A stretch of 64,000 nucleotides of DNA from Chitinophaga costaii (lineage in GTDB: Bacteria > Bacteroidota > Bacteroidia > Chitinophagales > Chitinophagaceae), in the NCBI RefSeq assembly GCF_900094705.1, contig NZ_FMAR01000008.1:140469-204468 (forward strand), given 5' to 3'. Below are positions 56,003 through 64,000 of the stretch, one piece after another (positions within the stretch are counted from its first letter, which is position 1; each line of letters starts with the position of its first letter). Under the pieces are notes generated by a model that had not been told where the DNA came from, ran no database searches, and saw nothing but the letters and a program-made list of their open reading frames with translations. Position numbers and translations under genes: made by a program.

Positions 56003-56933
56003 TCAAAAGCGGTAGTTGATGTTGAAGCGGTAATTAGTGCCGGCCTCTGTTTGCCAGGAATAATAACCAGCCCAGTCTTCCCAGGAGCCGTCGTACAGGT
56101 ACTTGTTCAGCAGGTTGTAGGCATTCACTGTTAAGCGGATTTTACCTTTTTCCCAGAACACGCTACCATCCAGCCGGAAATAATCCGGTAATTTGGCAAT
56201 GCCGTCATGGCCACCCCAGGTCCAGCTATCGCGATCTATTAGGTAGGTGAAGCCACCAGACAGTCCCAGTCCTTTGAGTGGGCCTTTGTTTTGTTTGTAA
56301 CTTAACCAGGCATTGGCATTGTGCGTAGCATATCCCGGCACGCGGTTGCCTACTTTTGCAGTGCGAAAATCCATGGTGGTTTCACTGATTTTAGAATCCG
56401 TATAAGCATAATTGGCAATCAGGTTCAGGCCTGGCAGCAATTCGCCCCGCAGGTCAAATTCTAGGCCCTGTGTTTTGGTTTGGCCCAGCACCACTACATA
56501 ACTGTCGTTCGGATCGGTGTTAGGGTCCGTGGTCAGTTCGTTATACCTTATAACGGCTTTTGGATTTGGTAATAGCCACCTCCTTAAGTTGTCCGGTTTG
56601 CGCTTCCAGGTGGGCATTTAAGCTGCTGGTACGGCCGGCACGGATGGTAATGTGGCGTTCCGTTTGTTGTACCCCCACACCAGAAAGGCGCAGCAGGTAA
56701 TTGCCTGGCGCCAATTGTTCCAGGGCATAGCGGCCCTCTTCGTTGGTAACCGTTCCCCGGTTTAAGGATGGAATACTAACGGTAATGGCCACAGCCGGTT
56801 GGCCATTTGGCAGGTTCACGGTGCCGGTAAGGGTGCCGGTGGGCGTTTGTTGGGCAAAGGTTATGGTTAGGCTAAGGCAGGTGAAAAGTAAGAGCAGCAA
56901 GCTTTTGGGCTTGTTAAGTACAGAACAGGTCAT
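56003..56933 (-). pseudogene. TonB-dependent siderophore-type receptor with its middle deleted
   Basis: The 5' piece (56933-56541) encodes a signal peptide, a carboxypeptidase-regulatory-like domain (TGTLTGTVNLPNGQPAVAIT) and the first residues after it (LKEVAITKSKS). The 3' piece, in another frame, encodes the last 190 residues of a barrel (LEFDLRGELLPGLNLIANYAYTDS to NYRFNINYRF). They join near 56560. About 500 residues (plug and most of the barrel) are absent, so the product cannot be a receptor. The tail resembles siderophore receptors. Confidence 0.85.
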
Positions 56934-57213
56934 ATATGTCTATGGTTATTAGGTTGCAGCGCAAAAATAGATGGCATGCCGGAGGGCGGGTTTATATATT
57001 TGGAAATAAAAATTACGCAGAACGGAAAAACGATCTTAAGAGGAGGATAAATTATTACAGGGGCAGCCCTAAGAGTTGCCTTCAAAAAGATAAAATCAGG
57101 TTCGCAATAACGGGCCGTATTTTGTTATGATACCTCCGTTTTTAAAAACTGCCATTGTTTGCCGCGCATCATAATTTGACGAAATAACATCAATATTGCC
57201 TTTGTCCCCATCT

Positions 57214-57221
57214 TACATTTG
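57214..57221 (+). promoter_or_regulatory. Candidate -7 box (TACATTTG) for the second susC
   Basis: Matches TAnnTTTG, 27 bases before the ATG at 57249. No clear -33 TTTG at the expected distance, so support is weak. The rest of 56934-57248 holds no gene. Confidence 0.35.
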
Positions 57222-57248
57222 TCCTTATCTAAATCCACGTCTTACCGT

Positions 57249-60200
57249 ATGAAAAATTTCATTGCATGCTGTAGTACCGTCCTCATTTTATGCCTGCACG
57301 TACTTTCCGCGAGTGCGCAACAAAAGAAGATTTCAGGAAGGGTATTCGACGACCAGTCAAAACCTTTGCCCGGTGCGTCTGTTTCTATTAAAGACACCAA
57401 AGCAGGTACTGCTACCGATGCAGATGGCCGCTTTACCTTAAATGCGCCACCAGAAGGGAAAGTACTGGTAGTTACTTACCTGGGCATGCTCAAAAAAGAG
57501 ATTGTACTCGACGGGCAAGCCTCCTACACCGTAAATTTACAAGCCTCTCCAAACAGCCTCAATAACGTGGTGATAGTGGGGTATGGTGCCGTGAAGAAAA
57601 GCGATGTAACCGGCTCAGTGGCCACGCTTAAAGGAAGTGAATTAAACAAAACCACCGCTTCTTCGGTAGACCAATTACTGCAAGGTAAGGTGGCCGGGGT
57701 ACAGGTAACAACCGGCGGCGGACAGCCTGGCAGCGGGGCTACGATCCGCATTCGCGGAGCCAGTTCGCTGAATGGTTCCAAAGATCCCTTGCTTGTGGTA
57801 GACGGCTACCCCTGGGGTGATGCGGGCAACCTGAAACAGATAAATCCCGACGATATTGAATCTATTGAAGTATTGAAAGACGCCTCCTCGGCAGCTATTT
57901 ATGGATCGCGCGGCGCCAATGGGGTGATCGTGGTGACCACCCGTAAAGGCCGTACAGGTCAGAGCCGTATTAGCTTTAGTACCCTTGAAACAATTTCGTT
58001 CCGCGCTAATAAGCCCGACATCTGGCAAGACCCGGTAGATGATGCCACCTATTCAAACGAAGCCGCCATTACAGGGGGAGCGATTCCGGCAGACGTTCCT
58101 TATATTGGCATTTATCGCCCGGTGGGTGATGGCTTTGTGTACTTCCCTTCCATTGCGGAGCTTCGCGGCTTGGACCCCAACAAACCAAAGTGGCCTACGA
58201 ATACAGATTGGGTAAAACTCGTATACCGCAATCCCCTGTCGCAGAACTATACCCTGACGGCAGATGGGGGTAGCGAGAAAACGAAGTATGCTATTTCCGG
58301 TAACTATTACAAGGAGCAAGGCACAGTGATCAAAAACAATTATGAAAAGTATACGTCTCGCCTGAACCTTGATCAAAAACTTACCAAAGCAATTACCGCC
58401 GGCGCTAATGTAATTCTCGCCTATACGAAAAATAATGGCCAGCAACTGGGCGTGAGCCGCAGCCGTATTTTTCCGGTATACGATTCTACCGGTAATTACT
58501 TCCGTACCAGCGCTACCGATTTCGGTAACCCTATTGCCCTCGCTAATCAATTGTTGAACACGACGAAAACAGTGGACATTTTGGGGAATGTGTATGTGAA
58601 TGCAAAGATTACCGACTGGTTGTCGTTCCGCACCTCGCTAAACTCTAAGTTTGGCAACAGTGTACAAGACCAGTACGATCCGAAAAACAGTACCCAGCGC
58701 GCACTTGATAATAAAGGTAGTTATGGTTCTATTGGCAACTCCAACTACTCCGATCTGCTTACCGAAAACTATTTCACGGCTACCAAGAAGTTTGGCGAGC
58801 ATGACATAACCGCTGTGGCCGGATATTCTTACCAGAAAACTTCGAATCGCTTCAGTACCCTCGTGGGACAGAATTTTGTAAACGATGTATTGCAAAATGA
58901 AAACCTTTCTACCGCCGGTACTATGCTGATTTCAAACGATCTGCAACGGTATGGTTTATCATCGTGGTATGGTCGTGGCAACTATGCTTTCAAAGACCGT
59001 TACCTCATTACCTTTACCGGTCGTGCAGATGGTTCTACCAAGTTTGGTTCTAACAACAAATGGGCATTCTTCCCCTCCGGCGCTATCGCCTGGAAGATGA
59101 GTGAAGAAGATTTTATTAAAGACCTGGGCGTATTCTCCGAACTGAAATTACGCGGCAGTTATGGCCTTACTGGTAACCAGGGTATTAGTCCTTATCAAAC
59201 ATTGGATCGCTATGGTTCCAATAAATATTATACCGGCACTACCTTCCAAACGGGCTTTGGGCCTGGTCTTGCAGGCGATAACGACGAACAGGGCAGAACG
59301 ATTGTAGAAGGCCTGGGAAACAACAGTTTGAAATGGGAAACCACCCGGTCGCTCGATGTAGGGGTGGACGTGGGCTTCTTCGACCAGCGTCTTACACTGA
59401 CGGCTGATTATTATATAAAACGTACCAACGACCTGCTACGCCTTAAAACGATTGCTCCCTCCGCAGGTTTCGACCGGCAATGGATTAATGATGGTGAAGT
59501 GGAAAACCGTGGGGTGGAACTGGGCATCAATGCAGAGATCATTAACAGCAAAGACCTGAACTGGAGTGTAGGCGGTAATTTCACGCTGAACCGGAATAAA
59601 GTACTGGCAATGGGCGAAAGCAACCAGGTATTTATTGGTAGCCTATATGAATCGGTGCGCCAACAGATTAGTACCTATACCGTGGGTCAGCCAATGTTTT
59701 CTTTTTATGGATATAAAACGGCCGGTATCATTCAAACCCTCGATGAAGGCATTGCGGCAGGCCTTACCGGCGTAGATGCACAGCCTGGGGAAATTAAATA
59801 CCTCGATATTTCTGGTCCCAGTGGTAAGCCCGATGGTGTAGTAGATTCTTACGACCGTACCATTATCGGTAATCCTAATCCTGATTTCTTTTATAGTTTC
59901 AATACAAACCTGAAGTATAAACAATTTGATCTATCCCTACAGTTATATGGGGTAAAAGGCGACGATTTGTGGGATTTCCAAAAGATGACCCCAAGCCGCT
60001 GGATGCAGCGCTGGACACTGGATAACCCGAGCAAGGAATATCCCCGTGCCAATGCCACCCGTGGCTATCGTGCATCCGATTTTTATATTACCGATGGTTC
60101 CTTCCTTCGTATTCAAAACGTAACCGTGGGCTACAATCTCAAGACCAGTGGCACCCAAGCGGTGCAGAGCCTGCGCATATTCTTGTCGGGTAATAACTTG

Positions 60201-60317
60201 TACACGTTTACAAAATTCAATAAAGGATTTGATCCCGAAGTAGGAGAGTCCGGTATCAATTCCGGCGCATACCCGCGTCCGCGTTCTGTATCCCTGGGCT
60301 TGAATATAATTTTCTAA
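57249..60317 (+). CDS. susC: SusC-type TonB-dependent glycan importer (second PUL)
   Basis: 1022 residues from MKNFIACCSTVLILCLHVL (signal peptide ending SASAQ). Regulatory-like domain (KISGRVFDDQSKPLPGASVS), TonB-box-like NNVVIVGYGAVKK, plug (TIRIRGASSLNGSKDPLLVV, NPDDIESIEVLKDASSAAIY), barrel ending RSVSLGLNIIF. An ATG at 57219 is less likely. First gene of a four-gene operon; SusD follows after 19 bases. Confidence 0.95.
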   Translation: MKNFIACCSTVLILCLHVLSASAQQKKISGRVFDDQSKPLPGASVSIKDTKAGTATDADGRFTLNAPPEGKVLVVTYLGMLKKEIVLDGQASYTVNLQASPNSLNNVVIVGYGAVKKSDVTGSVATLKGSELNKTTASSVDQLLQGKVAGVQVTTGGGQPGSGATIRIRGASSLNGSKDPLLVVDGYPWGDAGNLKQINPDDIESIEVLKDASSAAIYGSRGANGVIVVTTRKGRTGQSRISFSTLETISFRANKPDIWQDPVDDATYSNEAAITGGAIPADVPYIGIYRPVGDGFVYFPSIAELRGLDPNKPKWPTNTDWVKLVYRNPLSQNYTLTADGGSEKTKYAISGNYYKEQGTVIKNNYEKYTSRLNLDQKLTKAITAGANVILAYTKNNGQQLGVSRSRIFPVYDSTGNYFRTSATDFGNPIALANQLLNTTKTVDILGNVYVNAKITDWLSFRTSLNSKFGNSVQDQYDPKNSTQRALDNKGSYGSIGNSNYSDLLTENYFTATKKFGEHDITAVAGYSYQKTSNRFSTLVGQNFVNDVLQNENLSTAGTMLISNDLQRYGLSSWYGRGNYAFKDRYLITFTGRADGSTKFGSNNKWAFFPSGAIAWKMSEEDFIKDLGVFSELKLRGSYGLTGNQGISPYQTLDRYGSNKYYTGTTFQTGFGPGLAGDNDEQGRTIVEGLGNNSLKWETTRSLDVGVDVGFFDQRLTLTADYYIKRTNDLLRLKTIAPSAGFDRQWINDGEVENRGVELGINAEIINSKDLNWSVGGNFTLNRNKVLAMGESNQVFIGSLYESVRQQISTYTVGQPMFSFYGYKTAGIIQTLDEGIAAGLTGVDAQPGEIKYLDISGPSGKPDGVVDSYDRTIIGNPNPDFFYSFNTNLKYKQFDLSLQLYGVKGDDLWDFQKMTPSRWMQRWTLDNPSKEYPRANATRGYRASDFYITDGSFLRIQNVTVGYNLKTSGTQAVQSLRIFLSGNNLYTFTKFNKGFDPEVGESGINSGAYPRPRSVSLGLNIIF

Positions 60318-60336
60318 ATCCGCCAAAATGACCACG

Positions 60337-61860
60337 ATGAAAAAGAAATTTTTTATAAAATGTACAGCGGTTGCACTAGTCCTGGTAATGGCAGGCAGCA
60401 GTTGTTCCAAGATGAAGGAAGACCCTTACGGCATGATCAACTCCAAGACATTCTATAAGACTGCCGATGATGCCCGGGCTGCAATTATTTATGCCTATTC
60501 CATCCTGCCCGAAGTAGGCTACTACTCGCGCGGATACTACATCGTAACAGAATTGCCTACCGAAAATCTTACCCAGAAAGGTGACGCTGGTGTTGGAAAC
60601 CTGGAGCTGGATGAACTGCGCACTACTTCTACCAACAGCGACCTGGATAATATCTGGACATACATGTACCGTGGCGTGGCGCGTGCCAACGCGGTGATTG
60701 CCAATGTACCCAATATACCTGGCATGGTAGAATCGGAACGCAATCAGATTACAGGTGAAGGTTATTTCCTGCGCGCTCTTCACTTCTTTAATCTCGTGCG
60801 TATGTTTGGAGAAGTACCGTTGCGTACTTCCACTATCGAAGACGCGTCCCAGATTCCGATGGCCAAGTCGCCCATCAAAGATATCTATGACCAGATTATA
60901 TCTGACCTGCAAAAAGCCGATGAACTGCTCACCACTGAGCGTATCAGCGAAGGCCGCGCTAACCGCCCGGCTGTAGAAGGCCTGCTGGCTAAAGTATATT
61001 TACACCTGGCTTCCTCTAAAGCGTATAACTCGCCTGGATACGACTTTGTGGCCAGTGCTGACGATTATTATGCGCAAGCCAAATTATATGCTGGCAAAGT
61101 GATTAATGGGCAATCTACTTTCAACTTCACCGAAAGCCTGCCCGATATCTTTGCGATCGACGTGTATAAAAAAGCAGCCGTTACCGAACATATTTTCGAT
61201 GCCGCTGTAGACCGTAGTGGCGACCGCGAAGGAAGTTTCTCTAAACTGCCGAATATGTTCCTGCCCGCCGACCGGCCCATGACGATTCTTTACAACCAAC
61301 TGGATCCTAGCAGTGCGCAGATAAATATTGGCCAGGGCTGGGGACACTTCCGCACGGAGAATGCAGTATACTCCAGCTATAATGATGTAGATCGCCGCAA
61401 AACGCAGTTGATCGTATCTTCTTATACCAATGGTGGAATAACCTATCAACTCGATATTACCAGCAGTAGCCGGCCATTTACCCGCAAGTTCATTGATCCA
61501 GACCGTATTGGAGATGCCTCCAGTGCTAATTCACCGATTATTCGCTACTCCGACATTTTGCTGGTGTATGCCGAAGCCTGTGGCCCTACCACAGATGGTT
61601 ATGCAGCAGTGAACAAAATACGTAATCGTGCGGCGATCGGGGATCTTAATCCTTCCCTGGACGTTACCTCTTTCCGCAATGCAGTGATCCAGGAAAGAGC
61701 ATGGGAACTGGCCTTTGAAGGCAATCGCTTATTCGACCTGCGTCGTACTAACAGTATGGAAGCAGTGTTGGTAAAAAAATATGGTAAAACTATTACCAGC
61801 GGTGCTTACTTCTTCCCGATACCACAGCGTGAATTGGATACTAATCCCTTGATAAAATAA
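60337..61860 (+). CDS. susD: SusD-type glycan-binding lipoprotein (second PUL)
   Basis: 507 residues from MKKKFFIKCTAVAL (an ATG at 60328 is equally possible). Lipobox cysteine in MAGSSCSKMKED. SusD fold with GEGYFLRALHFFNLVRMFGE and the C-terminal VIQERAWELAFEGNRLFDLR. Works as the surface lid of the preceding SusC. Confidence 0.94.
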   Translation: MKKKFFIKCTAVALVLVMAGSSCSKMKEDPYGMINSKTFYKTADDARAAIIYAYSILPEVGYYSRGYYIVTELPTENLTQKGDAGVGNLELDELRTTSTNSDLDNIWTYMYRGVARANAVIANVPNIPGMVESERNQITGEGYFLRALHFFNLVRMFGEVPLRTSTIEDASQIPMAKSPIKDIYDQIISDLQKADELLTTERISEGRANRPAVEGLLAKVYLHLASSKAYNSPGYDFVASADDYYAQAKLYAGKVINGQSTFNFTESLPDIFAIDVYKKAAVTEHIFDAAVDRSGDREGSFSKLPNMFLPADRPMTILYNQLDPSSAQINIGQGWGHFRTENAVYSSYNDVDRRKTQLIVSSYTNGGITYQLDITSSSRPFTRKFIDPDRIGDASSANSPIIRYSDILLVYAEACGPTTDGYAAVNKIRNRAAIGDLNPSLDVTSFRNAVIQERAWELAFEGNRLFDLRRTNSMEAVLVKKYGKTITSGAYFFPIPQRELDTNPLIK

Positions 61861-61872
61861 AACTGCCGCTAC

Positions 61873-62796
61873 ATGAAACGTATATATATATTTATAGCCC
61901 TTCTTTCGGCTGGCTTACTGGCTGGCTGCGCCAAAGACCCATTCGATGGGGTAAAAAGCAATGAACGTGCCATTGAGGCCATTACCCTTGGTGGAGGCTT
62001 GATCCAGGTGGGACCCGCTACGATAGACCGCGCCAGTGCGAAAGCTTCGGTGAAGGTATTGGTACAGGACAATACAGACTTGAGTAAAGTAATCGCAAAT
62101 ATACAAACTTCCTACAAGGCCACGGTATCGCCAGCAAATGGCCAACCAATTGATTTTGCCGCCAATAACAATAGCTTTAAATATACCGTGAAATCACAGG
62201 AAGGTGAAACCCGCGAGTGGACAGTCGAAATTGTACCCTTTACGGAAACATTGTTAGGCACCTACACCATCCAGCAATTGGTAGTGTATGGTGGCACAGG
62301 CCCTGAATATGGTGGTGGCGCGGTAATTAAAATGTCTGATAAACCATGGGATTGGAGTACTACCGATGGCCCGGATAAAGAACTTGACAACGAAATTACA
62401 TTCGAATATACAGGCGTTACAAGTGATGGTAAAACCACCGGTACCGTTACCAACAATGCCGGCGCAGACGGCACCTATGCTAACTTTGTTTTTAAAACAC
62501 CCAGCACAGACGTGAATAATTTTTACCGTACCATTCCCAAAGGTACCAGTACCTGGGAACGCGACTATGCAGCCAATACGGTAAGCTTTATTACTGCAGA
62601 AGGGAAAAAGACGACGGCCACATTTGAGGGCGCGTCAACGATAGATCTAGGCAATGGTTTTAGCAAAACAATTACCGACAACTCCTTCGACTTTACATTA
62701 AGCGGAGTAGACGATTGGACAAATATTTATTCCGACCTGGACAAATTTGTGAAAAATCCTCACCGGTACTGGATTGATGTTAAGAGAAAACCATAA
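61873..62796 (+). CDS. Surface lipoprotein of the mannan-type PUL (DUF5018-like)
   Basis: 307 residues. Lipobox LLAGCAKDPF. An N-terminal Ig-like region (about 30-125: ITLGGGLIQVGPATID, SPANGQPIDF, KYTVKSQEGETREWTVEI) resembles DUF5018; the C-terminal half is beta-rich with many aromatic residues (DKPWDWSTTDG, NPHRYWIDVK). Such proteins behind SusCD usually bind the target glycan on the cell surface. The binding role is inferred from position. Confidence 0.72.
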   Translation: MKRIYIFIALLSAGLLAGCAKDPFDGVKSNERAIEAITLGGGLIQVGPATIDRASAKASVKVLVQDNTDLSKVIANIQTSYKATVSPANGQPIDFAANNNSFKYTVKSQEGETREWTVEIVPFTETLLGTYTIQQLVVYGGTGPEYGGGAVIKMSDKPWDWSTTDGPDKELDNEITFEYTGVTSDGKTTGTVTNNAGADGTYANFVFKTPSTDVNNFYRTIPKGTSTWERDYAANTVSFITAEGKKTTATFEGASTIDLGNGFSKTITDNSFDFTLSGVDDWTNIYSDLDKFVKNPHRYWIDVKRKP

Positions 62797-62806
62797 TCTA
62801 AAATTT

Positions 62807-63832
62807 ATGAAGCTGATGAACATTTGTGTGATCCTGTTATCCTCCCTGCTTAGCATGACTGCCTGCAGCAAGAGTGGTGATAAAACAAGCCAACCGGAAG
62901 TGGATACACCGAAGACGGCATTTAAATCGCTGAACTACCTGTATGAAATATCTGGCAAGAAAACCTTGTCGGGCATGCATAACCGCGAGCCAAACACCAC
63001 ACCCGCCATATGGACTGAGAAGATTATGACCACTACCGGCAAGTATCCGGCTTTGTGGAGCGGTGACTTCCTGTTTCAGGCAGACAATATTGACAACCGC
63101 CAGTTAATGATTGATGAAGCAGTGCGGCAGTGGAATAAGGGTGCGGTAATAAATATTATGTGGCATGCCTGCAACCCCGCGCTGGACGAGCCTTGCAATT
63201 GGGACGACGGGAAGGGGGTACTCAGCAAACTTACTGATGCACAATGGGAAGAGCTTATCACAGATGGTTCGGCCCTGAACCTGAAATGGAAAAGCCGTAT
63301 AGATGAAGTATGCGTATACCTGCAACAGCTGAAGGATAAGAAAGTAGAAGTGTTATGGCGCCCTTTCCATGAAATGAACCAGGGTGCATTCTGGTGGGGT
63401 GGCCGTTCTGGCGCTAGCGGAACCCGTAAGCTCTACCAATTAATGCACGATTACATGGTAACGACCAAGGGCCTTACCAACCTGATATGGGTGTGGGATT
63501 TACAGGACTTTAGCTCATTGAGTGGCGACGTGAACGACTACAATCCCGGGGCTTCTTATTTTGATGTAGCTGCCCTGGATGTGTACGACGGAAGTGGCTA
63601 CACGCAAGCTAAGTACGAGCTTATGACCCGGGCTGCTGCCGGCAAACCCTTTGCCATTGGCGAATGCCAGCGCCTGCCTACCGCCAGCGAGTTGCGTACC
63701 CAGGACAAATGGTGCTTCTTTATGGGTTGGTCTGAACTTACCTTCGAAAATAATACCGATGCCGAGATAAAGGCGTTATACAGTTCCGACAACATTGTTA
63801 CGCTTGACAAAATGCCCGGCTGGAATGACTGA
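62807..63832 (+). CDS. GH26 endo-beta-mannanase lipoprotein
   Basis: 341 residues from MKLMNICVILL; a start at 62774 would overlap the preceding gene. Lipobox cysteine in SMTACSK. The GH26 barrel has the acid/base E189 in VLWRPFHEMNQGAFWWGG and the nucleophile E286 in FAIGECQRL; LSGMHNRE and NIMWHACNP are also typical. It cuts beta-1,4-mannan chains, probably on the surface, feeding SusCD. Last gene of the operon, followed by a strong terminator. Confidence 0.93.
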   Translation: MKLMNICVILLSSLLSMTACSKSGDKTSQPEVDTPKTAFKSLNYLYEISGKKTLSGMHNREPNTTPAIWTEKIMTTTGKYPALWSGDFLFQADNIDNRQLMIDEAVRQWNKGAVINIMWHACNPALDEPCNWDDGKGVLSKLTDAQWEELITDGSALNLKWKSRIDEVCVYLQQLKDKKVEVLWRPFHEMNQGAFWWGGRSGASGTRKLYQLMHDYMVTTKGLTNLIWVWDLQDFSSLSGDVNDYNPGASYFDVAALDVYDGSGYTQAKYELMTRAAAGKPFAIGECQRLPTASELRTQDKWCFFMGWSELTFENNTDAEIKALYSSDNIVTLDKMPGWND

Positions 63833-63875
63833 CCTTTCTGTTATATAGCAAGAGCAAAAACAAGCAGCCTCTTAC

Positions 63876-63911
63876 AATCGCCCCCGGCCACGCCGAGGGG
63901 CGATTTTTTTT
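63876..63911 (+). terminator. Terminator closing the second PUL operon
   Basis: 9-bp perfect stem (AATCGCCCC with GGGGCGATT) followed by eight T, 44 bases after the mannanase stop. Confidence 0.88.
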
Positions 63912-63912
63912 G

Positions 63913-64000
63913 GTGCGCCACGCATGGCGATAAACTAGACGGTGTAAGTCCGTTATGGGGGTATGTAATCGCCAACCATTAGCCAAGAGCAAGGGTGTCC
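63913..64000 (+). mobile_element. 5' end of a probable group II intron (cut by the window edge)
   Basis: Directly after the terminator T run the sequence begins GTGCGCC, then hairpins CGCCA/TGGCG and ACGG/CCGT around GTGTAAG, and later AAGGGTGTCC: the order and short motifs match the 5' domain I of bacterial group II introns. Insertion immediately downstream of a rho-independent terminator is the known habit of class C introns. The intron-encoded reverse transcriptase would lie beyond the window. Confidence 0.65.

Noticed and set aside
56541..56933. Separate small secreted protein
   Set aside because: Its content is the signal peptide and regulatory domain of a TonB receptor whose tail follows in another frame; treated as one broken gene.

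Overview
The window looks like a chromosomal segment of a Bacteroidota member, most likely of the Chitinophaga type. The reasons are two SusC/SusD pairs with glycan-degrading enzymes, a Y_Y_Y-domain sensor kinase with a LuxR-type regulator, Bacteroidota-only families (DUF4251, DUF6377, DUF3945), and TAnnTTTG-type -7 elements before several genes. No rRNA or CRISPR array is present. One intact tRNA gene, tRNA-Lys(TTT), lies on the minus strand at 20432-20504.

Layout. 1-8.3 kb: a cut-off metallophosphoesterase, a methyltransferase, an ABC ATPase with a small membrane protein whose gene carries an exact 244-bp tandem duplication, a secreted GH20 hexosaminidase, and a LysR regulator facing a carboxylesterase. 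8.7-20.4 kb: an integrated defence island. It is bounded by a 23-bp direct repeat of the tRNA-Lys 3' end (8711-8733 and 20431-20453) and holds a complete type I Wadjet system (jetA-B-C-D), a RloA/RloB-like ATPase-TOPRIM pair, a broken SIR2-like gene, relics of a conjugative element and a dead serine recombinase. 20.6-37 kb: housekeeping and small hypothetical genes (two pseudouridine synthases, GNAT, DinB, Crp/Fnr, a TetR-AarF pair, ROK, Fpg/Nei, DUF4126, YdeI) mixed with an unusual number of gene remnants. 37-54.9 kb: a polysaccharide utilization locus (PUL) of sensor kinase, response regulator, SusC, SusD and four enzymes (six-hairpin glycosidase-like, an unassigned secreted protein, GH20 with PA14, clan GH-D), closed by a terminator. 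55-57 kb: remnants of an AraC regulator and of a TonB receptor that lost its middle. 57.2-63.8 kb: a second PUL (SusC, SusD, surface lipoprotein, GH26 mannanase), closed by a terminator directly followed by what looks like the 5' end of a group II intron cut by the window edge.

How the parts work together. The first PUL probably senses and degrades a glycan carrying terminal N-acetylhexosamine and alpha-linked galactose-type sugars. Two copies of the palindrome AATAGCC-N6-GGCTATT, before the response-regulator gene and before susC, are candidate regulator sites. The second PUL most likely targets a beta-mannan. The island should act against plasmids (Wadjet) and perhaps phages (RloAB); its own recombinase has decayed, so it looks fixed in the chromosome.
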